A stretch of DNA of 64,000 bases from Spirodela intermedia (taxonomy: Eukaryota > Streptophyta > Magnoliopsida > Alismatales > Araceae), in the NCBI GenBank assembly GCA_902729315.2, contig LR746270.1, positions 4,404,221 through 4,468,220 of the forward strand. Reading direction: 5' to 3'. How positions within the stretch are numbered: the first letter of the stretch is position 1; every line of letters begins with the position of its first letter. The translations under genes and the position numbers were made by a program. Below are positions 15,901 to 26,781 of the stretch, in pieces. The notes below the pieces were generated by a model. It was not told the origin of the DNA. It searched no databases and saw only the letters and a program-made list of their open reading frames with translations.

Positions 15901-18900
15901 TTGCCTTCAAATTCCAGCATTCTCTCTGATTGTTTGAAGGAGTCCTCCTTAATAATGCATCATGTGCAATGTCCTGGAATTCTGGAATTGTTCTATTTTC
16001 CAGCCCATCTTATTAACGAGTATGTAGATTATAAAGCAATGGTATTTTGGACTTCATTTCCTACCGCACAAAGGTATAAAGCTAATGGAGTAAAGCTCGG
16101 CTATCTAGATTATCTCCTTGTGGTGTCTTATAAGTTGATATTCTTTTCTCCTTTATTGTATTCTTATGCCTGTATGGTTGTGTGTGCGTGTGCGTTATTT
16201 TGTTCTGCCTGCACAAAGATATGGAACGTACTGAGGGAACCACATTTTACATGCCTGAAATCTAGGTATCATTGATGGGTGCTAGGTATGAAATTTTACT
16301 TGTCACCTTAGAGGAAGAATAGTACCAGAAAAGGTAATGGTCAGGGCACGAAACTGTATGAAAGTGAAGAGACTCTAGGCCCTTGAACTAGAAAAATATG
16401 AGACTAAACTGTGCCCATGACACTTTTTATAGTCTTCTTTGGGATTAAGGACCCACCAGTGCATTTTTTCCCAAATTTGCAAAATATCGCACCACTAATA
16501 TTCTTTTTTTTAAAATGGATCAGCGTGCCTGTGCATATTCTTTTTCCTCCTGCCATGCTTGTATACCTTATAGTTATCAGGAAGTGTTCTATTTTAGCTA
16601 ACCGTTTGTTCTTTCCATTTTTGAGAAGTGGTGGAAACGGATTATTTGCTTAAAACGGAAATGGAAACCCTTGATGAAGCTTTAAAGAGTTCAAACAATG
16701 CTGTGTTATTGACTATTAGTACAATCTCTGCTCTCACTTCAGTAAGTCTGTTTTCTATTACTTTATCAGTTCCCGTGTTAATTATTCTGAGTTTTAGGCG
16801 TTATTTTGGCATCATCTAGGAATTAAATCAAAAACTCCTTGCTGCACCAAATGAACAAATTATGGAACTCAAAGCTTCAGAGGTTGTGAAGGTGCATTCT
16901 CGTAACTTTCGTGCCTATACCCTTCTGTTTTCTGTTATTATTAATTTTTCCTCTGTTAGTATGTAGGTCACGTTTCTGGCATATAGTCAATCATGGTGTG
17001 CTTATTACTGCGCGCTAATTTTTCGGGTGAATTTTTGGACGAATCGAATAATATATAATGTCTTGATATTTTGTAATGCTGTCATTTTATGACTTCTGCC
17101 CTTGCCTGAGTATTTGTTAGCTATTTCATATACATTCTAATGATTCTGTCGTATCCACAGCTTGTAAAATCATATGGAGAAATGAAAGTTGGCTTTGGTA
17201 CTGGGTACAACATCAAATCATCAATTACACAGGCTGCTCTCCGTTGTCCATTCCTTGGTGGGGGTCTGAAGGTTGTCTTTACTCTTTTGACATGGCATTT
17301 TCAAACGTCGTTGCCCTTTCATTTGAAGTTGGCTTCAGTTATTTGCTTATGTTTGAAGAAACTTTGGCACCTGTCTTGTTTTATGCTGGGCCTCTGTCAT
17401 ATGGCGATAAAATGGTCAATTCACATGGTGGTGCTTCAAGTCTTCCTGGTTACTTGGGATCAAAAACATAGTCGACCACAAGCTGAGTATGATCATCTAT
17501 GTAATTTCATGGCAGCGCTGCAAGAGTCATAAAAAGGATACAATTATTTTCAGACAATCTGCGCTTTTTCGTTTCATTTCAGTTCTTTATAAGTAGAAAG
17601 ATCAAACTCAGTAAGGCATGAATCATTTCTGATTCTTTAAAGTTTCTGTTAAAAAAGTTGGGTAGAATCTTGTCACTAAAGTGAAGTAACTCAGTGACAT
17701 TAGGTGGTTAAGCTGCACAGATAACAGAATCATAGTCTTCATTAAGAAACTGTTTCATTTGCCCATTAATTCTGTCGCTTGTAAAAGTTAATGACCAATA
17801 CTTAGTTAATCTTTGGTGTTGCAGCCTCTTCCTAATTGTTTCGTCTTTGATTAACAGGACATAAATGGAACAGTTATCCTCACCCTCTCTTGGGCACGTG
17901 AGATGAAAAGAAGTGAGGTTTCTCCTGTTGTTCTTGCTTTCCGTCAAATTACAGGATTCCAAGGGGAAATCATATTTTCTGGAATCCATGAGCCTGCTTT
18001 GGAACCTAATTTAGTGATAACCACCCTCTTCGTTCTTGGGTAAGTGTTTATGCTTGGCACAAGATATCTGCGATAGATCAAGTTCAGTTTCAGCAAATCC
18101 ATGTTAAAAAAAAATCATGGACTTGAATACTTCATTATGCCATGGTGCCCAAGTTCCAATGGTTCAGGCATTTGTGTAGTTATGTGTATCAAGTGGCTCT
18201 TTTCTTCAGCAATACAAATGCTGCGTTTTTCAGATGATTTGTTTTACTCACAGAATTCGCGCCATCTCCAGCTGGAATCTCAAATTTGGCTTTAGGATTT
18301 GGTATTATTGTGTCTTGACAGTAGAAATCGTAATAACTTTTCATTGATAAATAATTATAGATGCTGCTGACACCACAGTTGTGGATATCGTTTGATTTCT
18401 CATCAGGTGCAATGAAGCTGCCTTTTCTCCAAAAAGGAGCTTTCTGTCTGGCCTTGCTTCCCATTTCCCCTTTTTGTCTTCTCTTTTACCCAAAGACCGT
18501 TTGGGTCAAAGTATTGATCCTTCAGGTCGCACTCGTAGTACCCCATCAGATTATGCCTTGTTGGCATCCAGTGACTCCGAGAAGAGAAATGGTAGTGCTG
18601 GAGATCGTGATGTTCTCTGGGAAGAACCAGAGACCGAATCTTCTGGGAAGTAAGATCATCTATGATTTGATGTTGTTGAATTTTGCCTCGTGCATTTTTT
18701 TTTTCAGCGTTCTGGTATCAGCACTAGGCTATTTTAGAGAATTTTCTATAAATTTTACTCGATTTTGCAGGACGTCTGGCGCTAGAAATACCAATGTCGG
18801 TAGACTGTTGGACGTTAACATCGATTCAGTTTCCACGGTTTATACTGAAATTGATGAAGGTATTTATTAAGAATTGCCCATAATAAACGTTGATTTTAGA

Positions 18901-20323
18901 GATGGGCCTAGACAATCTAGTCATTCTCAAATGCTTTTTGCTGGGATGGCTCGATAACTCTACCACGATATCTATCAGAGCCATCAGTTGTTCTTTGGCT
19001 GAGCATACCCCGGTTATGCAGTGCACTTGACAAAGCCTAGAGACCATCTTGCCCAAGAGAGGCTGTTTTAAGATCTGTCCTTAATTTGTTATAAGAAGAA
19101 TAAACATGAGATTATAAGAACAGTCCTACTTCACCAATAGCCAATCGGTTTTGAGTTGAATGGCTCAATAACTCTTAACAGCATTAGTTGATATTGTATC
19201 TGTTGTCACTTTGCCGTAAAATATCGTGTTTTACATTCTTCTCTTCTTTGTTACCCCCCATTGTTTCGTCAAGACGAATCTGGCCAAGAGGAAGAGCAGC
19301 TCAGCAGCTCTGATGTCGGTCCTGGGTTCAACATGGCACAGCTTTGGGCTAAGGAGCGAGCAGCATTATCTGAAAGAGTGCCCGGTAACAGTAAATCAAA
19401 AGTCTTCTCCCTTCCGGTTGGGATAAAATCCTCTGGAAAGGCCTCTGTTGTTTCTCAATCCTTTGACAACATGGACGCTGAAACGCTGGATGAAATAGGC
19501 AGGGAGTCCACGAGTAAGCAAGAACCAACTCTCTCATAATCATTTGACCACAAGCTTCTCAGGTAACATTTGACACACATACCTCCGTGTTGGCAGCTCT
19601 CATGAAAGGGAAAGGCTTTGAAATACCCAGAAAGCGAGGAGCACTAACTGCTCGTGCGGAATCAATGCTGGTGATTATTGATACCCTTGAGTCCACTTGA
19701 ATCAATGTTTTTTGACAGTTACCTTCTCTTTTACTAGATCTTTGTATTGGTGCTGTTCTAGTTGTCCGAACTTATTCTATTATTAAACAAACGGATTGTT
19801 GTTGTTTCTATCATACGTTTTATTTTAAGTTGTCATCCATGTATAGCCGGCGGGCATTATGCTGCTGAACTGGGGTTCATAGATCTTTGCTTTCTACTAT
19901 TTTTGTTTTGATGATGTACAAACCCTACCTTCACCCATGGGTCATCAGCTGTCTCATATAACTGTGAAGATTGTTAATCGTTAATGGCATATAACCAGCA
20001 TGTTGCAGTAATCTTGTGGTCTTCTTTTCAATCCCGTTTCCTGATGTCGCTGCCAAGCATGCTTTCGTTGAGTCTTGCAAAGTTTCACGGCTGCGCATCT
20101 TCTCTGGGGATTTCGTTCACTTGGGTCGGTCTGAATTTTGAGGAGCCATGATTCGTCGGTGTTTTCTTGCAGGAGACTGAACGGGAATCAGACAAAACCT
20201 GGACACCTGTGATCCAGATGCAGTACAGAGGTGGAACTTACAGAGGGCGGCGCCAAGGTGGTCTCCCAGAAGGGAAGGTACCAGTGGAACCCGATCAAAA
20301 TGAATTCTCAACCCGTGACTAGC

Positions 20324-20414
<91 letters not shown>

Positions 20415-21494
20415 CCTCCAAGGTTTGTGGAGATGTCTTCTGGCTCGCCCACTGCGGGCTGATTCTCAGAGCTGATCAAGATAATAGTACTTGGATGAGC
20501 CAGGCACAAGGACTCCTACCGGGTGTGGGTTTCTTTTTTTGTCCTGCTAATCCAATTTTCCCATAATTACAATAGAGGCATTATTTGCCAAAATTCTTTT
20601 GACTGGGATGCGATGATTTGATCATTGTCGGGCTTATCATTTTATTTTATTTTATGTTATTTTATTTTATTTTATTTCCTGCAGGGCCGCCTAACCTTTG
20701 GAGACGGCAGCTTCTACGATGGGATGTGGAGGTCTGGGAGGAGATGTGGTCTGGGCACATTCTGCTACAGTAATGGAGACGTTTTCCAAGGAGCATGGAG
20801 GGATGACCTCATGCACGGCAAGGTACGTACGAACGATACGCTCCATCTCCCTTCTTTCCTCCTCCTCATCTTTCTCCCAACGTGGGGTTGACTGGACTGA
20901 GATAGCTAATAGCCACCCAAAACATGAACAAATCCGCCGTCGGAGATCCACTGCTTTTCTTCCTTTTTGTTTTAACCAGAAATGCACGCTTTGCGATTTT
21001 CTCCTTCTCTTGGGCACTTTTTTTTTTTTTTTTTTTCAATTCCCCCACGCTTGGTTTTTCGTTGTTCGTTTTTTGTGCTCAAGATGGGAGCGTCTTCTCC
21101 CAGGGCTGGTTCTATTTCCATTCTGGGGACCGCTGGTTCGCCAACTTCTGGAGAGGGAAGGCCAACGGCGAAGCGCGATTCTACTCTAAGTCCGGCAGCG
21201 TGTTCTTCGGCCACTTCCGGGACGGCTGGCGTCACGGCCGGAGCCTCTTCATTGACCAACATGGATTGAGGTATCATGTCCCCATATATCCATGTTTTTT
21301 TCAGTTACTTCACCCGGATTTTATTTGAATTCTGAATATATATATATATAAAAAAAAATTCAATTGCCTGGGTGGGTCTTTGCTACTCTAACTGATGTTA
21401 TATATTTATTTATTTATTAATTATTTTTTGTGTCTGTAGATGGGCCGAGACATGGGAGGATGGTATTCTTGTGGAGATGGCCAGGGTGGAGTGA
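12902..21494 (+). CDS. ARC3: ARC3: plastid-division protein, FtsZ-like domain plus MORN repeats
   Basis: Seventeen exons join in frame to 730 residues (Arabidopsis ARC3 is about 741): 12902-13197, 14954-15012, 15174-15238, 15384-15518, 15780-15828, 16629-16741, 16820-16891, 17161-17271, 17858-18039, 18407-18649, 18771-18859, 19274-19513, 19597-19670, 20173-20277, 20685-20822, 21104-21270, 21440-21494. The first ~60 residues are Ser/Arg-rich, like a chloroplast transit peptide. Residues ~70-360 form the FtsZ-like domain, including GSRKDAFIDFCL, VASAGHDRDH and PFSFEGQRR. The Gly-rich GTP-binding signature of true FtsZ is absent, as in known ARC3. Residues ~577-713 carry MORN repeats (YDGMWRSGRRCGLGTF, FQGAWRDDLMHGKG, FFGHFRDGWRHGRS). 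Family role: stromal inhibitor of FtsZ assembly in the MinCDE-like system that positions the plastid division ring. The exon 6 acceptor could also be 3 bases upstream, adding one Glu. The gene converges on the GST gene. Confidence 0.95.
20326..20412. repeat. Compound microsatellite (AT)n-(AG)n in ARC3 intron 14
   Basis: About 42 bp of AT dinucleotides is followed by about 43 bp of AG. It lies 49 bp after the donor of intron 14. It is the one clear case in this window of a purine-rich (AG) tract on the sense strand of an intron. Confidence 0.95.
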
Positions 21495-22120
21495 CGAGGT
21501 TGGTGTGGATTGATTCCCTTTGCCAAGGACCGTTCAGTGAATGGCGGGCGCAGATCGTGGCCTGCGGGGAACCAGGAGACCGCGGATGGGAGCAGGAACT
21601 TTTCATATCAGCGGATTTGCACGTGAGTTGGGTTGGTCCTTTTCATATCCGAGGAACTAACACCAAGTAATCGTCTTTTGACCATGTTTTGACCAAGTCT
21701 TTTGACCAAGTAGTCCTGTTCTTGCTTCTTCTTCTTCTTTTCACTTTTTTTCTATTTTTTAAATGCATGGGGCGGCGATGGCGCACGTCTGGTGTGAAGG
21801 TCTCTCTGTGAATCTCCATGGATGATGATGATGATCTCATGAGTGTTATGTCTGTGCACGTGAATCTAGGGTTCTAAAGTCTCATGGACTGTATAGGAGG
21901 CCGCTAGGGTTTCGAAAGGTAGGAACAGCGGACTCGGCGGTGCGAGATCGTCACAGAGATCATCATGAAGGGTTTCTCTCGCTGCGCCTTTTCCGGTAAT
22001 AAACAGATGGAAAAACAGAAAGAAGTGAGCAACCAACGCTAAGCTGTGGCGGACATGGCGGAGATGAGGAGAAGAAGCGGCGGCGGCGGCGGCGGCGGCA
22101 GTGGCGGAGGGGCTCGCTCA
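21495..22120. other. Tail-to-tail spacer between ARC3 and the GST gene
   Basis: This 626-bp spacer must hold both 3' UTRs. It includes repeated TTTTGACCA-type elements near 21676-21713 and a (GAT)n stretch near 21821-21836. A GGC trinucleotide run at about 22077-22100 lies just past the GST stop codon. No further gene was recognised. Confidence 0.5.
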
Positions 22121-22906
22121 TCAGCAGTCCTCCATGTCCACCACCTTCTTCCACGCGGGGCGGCCGGAGACGTCGTCCCACCAGGCCCTGAGGTGCTTCC
22201 TCCCGGCGAGGAGGCAGCTCAGACCTGCGTCCTCCAACAGGCGGCGGGTGGCGGGGATGTGGCTCAAGTCCGCCAGGGTGAACTCCTCCCCGGCAAGGTA
22301 CTTGCTCCTGGACAGGCGGTGCTCGTAGATGTCCAGCACCTTGTCCAGCTTCTGCAGCGCCACCTGCGCGGCGCCGCCGTCGGCCGGAACGCCGAGCCGC
22401 GGGAGGATGACGAGGTTGAAGACGACCTGGAAAACCAGGGGGTCGAAGTTCATGGCCTCCACGTCTGTCCACTGGTCCACGAAGGCCCGCTCCTCCAGCG
22501 ACTTTCCCAGCAGCGCCGCCCCTCTCCCCGCGTGCTTCGCCGCGTAGTACCTCGCTATGGCCCTCGACTCTGCAACATCACCGTTCATTTCCGCCATGAA
22601 CAGAGCAGAAACCCACCTACACCTACCCACTTACTTACCGTAGAGCTTGAGGTCTCCGTCTTCGATGTAAGGGACCTTCCCGAAGGGCTGAAAGAGGGAT
22701 CAAACATCCATCAGTACCGGCGCCGGCGGCGGAGAAGAAGGGCACATTGCTCAACTTACCTGCTTGACGAGATACTCGGTGGTCTTGTGCTCCATAGTGT
22801 CCAGGTCGACATGGACGACCTCAAAGTCCACCCCCTTCTCTACCAGGCAGAGCATCACCCTCTGCACGGACACCGCGCGGCTGCTGCCGTAGACCTTCAC
22901 CACCAT
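22121..22906 (-). CDS. Phi-class glutathione transferase, anthocyanin-carrier type (TT19/GSTF12/AN9-like)
   Basis: Three minus-strand exons, 22760-22906, 22639-22687 and 22121-22569, join in frame to 214 residues. The 49-nt middle exon is characteristic of phi-class GST genes. The N-terminal thioredoxin-like domain starts MVVKVYGSS and includes PFGKVPYIEDGDLKLYESR, with the glutathione-site ESRAIARYY segment. The C-terminal helical domain includes LLGKSLEERAFVDQW and YLAGEEFTLADLSHIPA. Closest remembered relatives are Arabidopsis TT19 (starts MVVKLYG, has LLGKSLEHRAIVDQW) and petunia AN9, which bind anthocyanins and help deliver them to the vacuole; they act mainly as ligandins. The usual phi catalytic Ser position is Ala11 here, as in TT19, with Ser13 nearby. 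The promoter has a TATA box and a MYB-type AC element. A 383-codon antisense frame across this gene is a GC-content artefact. Confidence 0.93.
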
Positions 22907-22930
22907 CCTGTCCGTCGCCGCCGGCGAGGT

Positions 22931-22931
22931 T

Positions 22932-22965
<34 letters not shown>

Positions 22966-22976
22966 TCACTCACCTC
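22931..22976. repeat. (TC)n-(CA)n microsatellite in the GST leader
   Basis: About 20 bp of TC is followed by about 16 bp of CA and then CACT units, starting 25 bp upstream of the GST start codon. On the sense (minus) strand it reads (TG)n(GA)n. It is probably in the 5' UTR, between the TATA box and the start codon. Confidence 0.9.
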
Positions 22977-23038
22977 TTCTTCCTCAGCCACTGTCGAACT
23001 CCAGCGACCTCTGTGACCGGATGTTCCCCTTCATGCCA

Positions 23039-23044
23039 TTTATA
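23039..23044 (-). promoter_or_regulatory. Candidate TATA box of the GST gene
   Basis: The minus strand reads CTATAAATGG here, a good plant TATA box, 133 bp upstream of the GST start codon. It predicts a transcript start near 23010 and a 5' UTR of about 100 nt. Confidence 0.6.
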
Positions 23045-23089
23045 GCAGGGACTGAGGTCGCTGAGCGCACGCCCTCCCACCCTGCTCGC

Positions 23090-23096
23090 ACCTACC
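23090..23096 (+). promoter_or_regulatory. Candidate R2R3-MYB AC element (ACCTACC) in the GST promoter
   Basis: ACCTACC is the classic AC/MRE element bound by R2R3-MYB activators of phenylpropanoid and anthocyanin genes. It lies about 46 bp upstream of the candidate TATA box, and such sites work in either orientation. An E-box-type CAAGTG lies further upstream near 23259, a possible bHLH partner site. The match is visible; regulation is inferred. Confidence 0.5.
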
Positions 23097-24399
23097 GGTG
23101 GCCCTCTGAGCAGAAGACAGAACGAACGGTGGGACGGCCGCCGGCGGCGGCCTTGTCGAATCGGCAACTGCCCGTCAACTCCCGCCGCCGGAGCTGACGG
23201 AAAGGTAGACGAGAGGCGGCGATCGGGATTTTCACAAGCAAGAGAAGACCTGATGATGCAAGTGGTGCAGTTTTGCTAGTCCAGTCATGATGGTGCAACT
23301 TCGTAGGTGGAGTTCATGGGTAAATGTGAATTCGATGCTTAGACCACGTCACTCCACGGCATTTTTATCATTATTCAGTTGACATGCCCTACGATGTGGG
23401 ACGGGGGCGAGTTCAGAAGTACCCATCAATCAACAGAGTCGAGTGGAGACAGAAAATCATGGGAGGGATTATCAAAATAAATGTGCATTCTTTTTCTAAA
23501 GTTAAATCCACGGATTGCTCTCCCCCGAGTTAATGAAGATAAAACAATGGGCCTTTTTCCCCCATATATATATATATATATATATATATATGGTGATTAA
23601 GGTAAAATGATGCGAAAATAAAGTTGGGCAAGCAAACGGTGAAAAAAATTATGAATTATGAAACCGTGGGTAAGAATAACTATTTTGTCATATATAGCTT
23701 CCCCACATTATTCTTTCCTTGCCTGGTAGACCACCGGGACCTGCCCGTCCACGAGGAGATACAAACAACGTTCTTCCTAGTCTTGCGGGAGTCATCACAG
23801 CCTCGTTTGCCTCCCGACTTGTCGCTCTCTCTGGAGAGTAGTCAGGGGCGGCGGCGCCTTTGCAGAGCGTCTAGAGGGGCCGAGGACCATGGCTCGCCCT
23901 TTCTTCAAAGCGCCGTCCAAAGACCCCAAGCTTGAAGGAAACCAGAGGGGGGATAGCGAGAGAGAGAGAGCGTTACTTTGCCTCCCCCTTTTCATCTTTT
24001 GAGAGAAAGGGATCGAGAAGGGTTCTACTACCTTGTCTTATAATGTGAATCCGGAGACCCGTTTCTCTGATCTTCATCTCACTATCTTCCGAGGGAGGGA
24101 AGGAGGCAGAGGCAGAGAGAGAGAGAGAGAGAGATTGTCGGCTACAAACCGATCAGACGTGAACAGTCAGACAGAATTGACGTAATTTGGAGATAGATTC
24201 AGCGTACCAACTGATATCTCTCTTTCTCGGACTCCAACCTACGCCTCTCCGACAAGAATGACCAAAGGATTCCGCCGGGCAGCTACATTCGAAATCATTA
24301 AACACAGAATCGAGTAGCAATCTCGACGCTTGACCAACAACTTTGAAGGCCTCCACTCCATTCCCCGGATTTCAATATCCTACAGACACACAAAGAGAG

Positions 24400-24442
<43 letters not shown>

Positions 24443-24576
24443 TAGAGAGAGAGTGAGTGAGAGAGAAGCAGGATAATCTCAAGCCCTTCCAAGAATCCTT
24501 AAAGAGAAAGCGAAAGCTATCAGAAAGAGCCGGGAGATCGATCTCGGATCTCTCGAAGGATGTATATATGTGAGCC

Positions 24577-24660
24577 ATGATGGCGGTGGCGACGAACAGA
24601 AGAAAAGCAAACCAGGAGAGTAGTTCCTTGGAGGGAGAGGAAAGGGCGAAAGAGGGGTAG
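24577..24660 (+). promoter_or_regulatory. Candidate upstream ORF in the NAC leader
   Basis: An ATGATG start at 24577 opens a 27-codon frame (begins MMAVATNRRK) ending in TAG at 24658-24660. The stop is only 14 nt before the NAC start codon. A shorter overlapping frame (MYICEP) starts at 24560. Either would count as a uORF only if transcription starts upstream of it, which the sequence does not show. Confidence 0.35.
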
Positions 24661-24674
24661 AGTGAGATAGAGGG

Positions 24675-24846
24675 ATGGCACCCCTGGGCTTGCCCCCGGG
24701 CTTCCGCTTCCGCCCCACAGACGAAGAGCTCGTCAACTACTACCTCAAGAGGAAGATCAACAGACTTCAGATAGATCTTGACATCATCCCCGAAGTCGAC
24801 CTCTACAAGTCTGAACCCTGGGAACTCGCAGGTCTCTCTCCCTCCC

Positions 24847-24930
<84 letters not shown>

Positions 24931-25689
24931 GTTCTCGCTCTGAGCTACATCTGCCTGGCTTGCAGAGAAGTCGTTTCTGACGGGTCGAGATCCAGAGTGG
25001 TATTTCTTTGGGCCACGGGACAGGAAGTACCCTAACGGTCTCCGGACTAATCGAGCGACTCGGGCTGGGTACTGGAAGTCAACGGGCAAAGACAGGCCGG
25101 TGAGCTGCCGGAGCCGAGTCATAGGGATGAAGAAAACCCTGGTCTACTACCTGGGGCGCGCCCCACATGGGACTCGGACGAGTTGGGTGATGCACGAGTA
25201 CCGGATCCACGACTCGGAGTCCGACGACCTCACCGGCGGCGTTCAGGCGGCGCCGCCGACGATCAACCTCTCTGTGATTTCCCGTTTCTTCCTATCATGA
25301 TTACGTCTGAAAGTGTTCGATTTTCTTGTTCTTCTCGATGAAATCTGCCCCCTTTCCTGTTTCTTCCTCTCGAGATTACGTCTGAAAGTTTCCAATATTC
25401 CTGTTCATGTTGATGAAATCTGGTCGCTCTGCCGTTGCACCAGGACTCCCACGCGCTGTGCCGAGTCTTCAAGAAGATCGCGCCGGCGCCGGCGGAGAAC
25501 TCCTCTGGCGTCGGCGACGGCGATGGCGACTGCAACTTATCGCCGGAGTTGCTCGCCGGAACGCCCGCCGGCACCACCGATGAGGACGACGCGTGGATGC
25601 AGTTCATCGCCGAGGAGACGTGGCCCTCGCCGCCGTGGGCCAGCGGCGAGATCGCCGATGATCCTCGTTCGACGGCGCTGTCCAACTAA
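24675..25689 (+). CDS. NAC-domain transcription factor, short form
   Basis: Three exons, 24675-24831, 24966-25273 and 25444-25689, join in frame to 236 residues. NAC subdomains are visible in order: A ([20 protein letters not shown]), B ([20 protein letters not shown]), C ([15 protein letters not shown] and [15 protein letters not shown]), D ([17 protein letters not shown] and WVMHEYRI) and E ([11 protein letters not shown]). The usual FRFHPTDEEL has Arg in place of His. The C-terminal activation region is short (~80 residues) and acidic, with [15 protein letters not shown]. It resembles the ANAC028/045/086-type NAC domain; subgroup placement is tentative. NAC proteins are nuclear, dimeric DNA-binding factors. 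Intron 1 is almost wholly (TC)n. The exon 2 donor is uncertain: the family's normal position (after 25246) has no GT, so I used GTGATT at 25274, which inserts nine residues before subdomain E. Confidence 0.9.
24832..24929. repeat. (TC)n microsatellite filling NAC intron 1
   Basis: The repeat begins at the splice donor itself (GTCTCTC) and runs about 98 bp, with CCC interruptions only in the first 25 bp. It makes up nearly three-quarters of the 134-bp intron. Confidence 0.95.
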
Positions 25690-26235
25690 TAAAGAAGTGA
25701 AGAGGATGAGCTGAACTTGCTATACTGAGAATAAGGGCCGAAGGTGACCGTTGACTTCGCCGGACGCCCGAATTGAGCAATCTGGAAGATGAGCGCCATC
25801 GAATCGCACATTTTTACTTATCTGGCTTCTACTTTATGATTCATAATCTACGACGATGGTTGACGATTCTTGACATGAAAAGCGAGACTAGCCGAAATAG
25901 TTCGAATCGATTCATGTTCTGACAGTTTTTTAAGTCAACGGATTAGGTCGGAATTAAATCCGTAACGACTACATTCGCTATCTACGGTGGTCTTCTAGTT
26001 CGTTAAACCCTGTTATTTATCCATATCTCCGCGTATAAATATTAAAAAGAGGCCACGGGAAGATAAAAAATATACCACATGATCTTGAGGGTCGTTGACT
26101 TTTTAAGTCCTAAAATAATTAGGATTGAAAAGGGTAAATTCGTAGGAAATACCCGTTGGATTAATTCTAAGAATTCCGCGTAAAAATTATTTATAGAACC
26201 TTGTTGATTGCTTAGTATAACTCGGTTTAAAATTT

Positions 26236-26284
<49 letters not shown>

Positions 26285-26781
26285 TACTTACAACTAAAGG
26301 ATTATTAATATTATTATTACCATTTCACGCATATTTACCTTCTTTCTCCCATAATTTTGTACGTGGTCACATTTTATGCAACCATAAGCGTTACTAATAT
26401 CATAATAAGTATCAAAGTGTTTTATTCTATACAACTTTGTGCATTAAATCTAAAATTATTATTAAACTATTTTTTATTTTTAGTAATTAATTCCCTTTTG
26501 TCAGCGAAATAACAGCCTACATAATTACGGCTTTGAGATTAAATTGGGGCTAAAATAAAAGGGTCGATTCAGTTCACTTGACAGTCAAAAAAATAAATAA
26601 ATAATATTTATTAAGAAGTTAAGTTTATAAATTCTTATTTATTTCGTTTTTTTTTAATAAATCAGATTGTTAGCCTTTTTGGTTATTTGTGATTAATCGA
26701 GAATAAATATCAGCGCGTTGTCTTCGACCATTCGAGCTGTTTTCCCTGAAGGTGGCAATTGCTCTGTCTCTGTCTCTCTCG
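25690..26781. other. AT-rich intergenic region between NAC and DHH genes
   Basis: This holds the NAC 3' UTR, a (TC)n tract at 26238-26281 and then strongly AT-rich DNA. The 5' leader of the DHH gene is at the right edge and ends in a short TGTCTCTGTCTCTCTC stretch. No other gene was recognised. Confidence 0.5.

Larger units (their letters stand above)
22907..24674. other. Divergent promoter region between GST and NAC genes
   Basis: This 1.77-kb head-to-head region holds the GST promoter on the left and the NAC promoter and leader on the right. It includes an (AT)n run at 23563-23591 and interrupted (GA)n at about 24392-24465. A TATATAT-like stretch lies near 24560-24570, about 105 bp upstream of the NAC start, along with short upstream ORFs. 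No other gene was recognised. Confidence 0.55.

Noticed and set aside
17140-17532. 130-codon frame continuing from ARC3 exon 8
   Set aside because: Exon 8 ends at a donor after GGGLK. The rest is intron read-through with no similarity to ARC3, and the next exon continues the protein at 17858.
22046-23197. 383-codon plus-strand open frame
   Set aside because: It lies antisense to the GST exons and introns in GC-rich DNA. It has no recognisable domain, and the sense strand encodes a complete GST.
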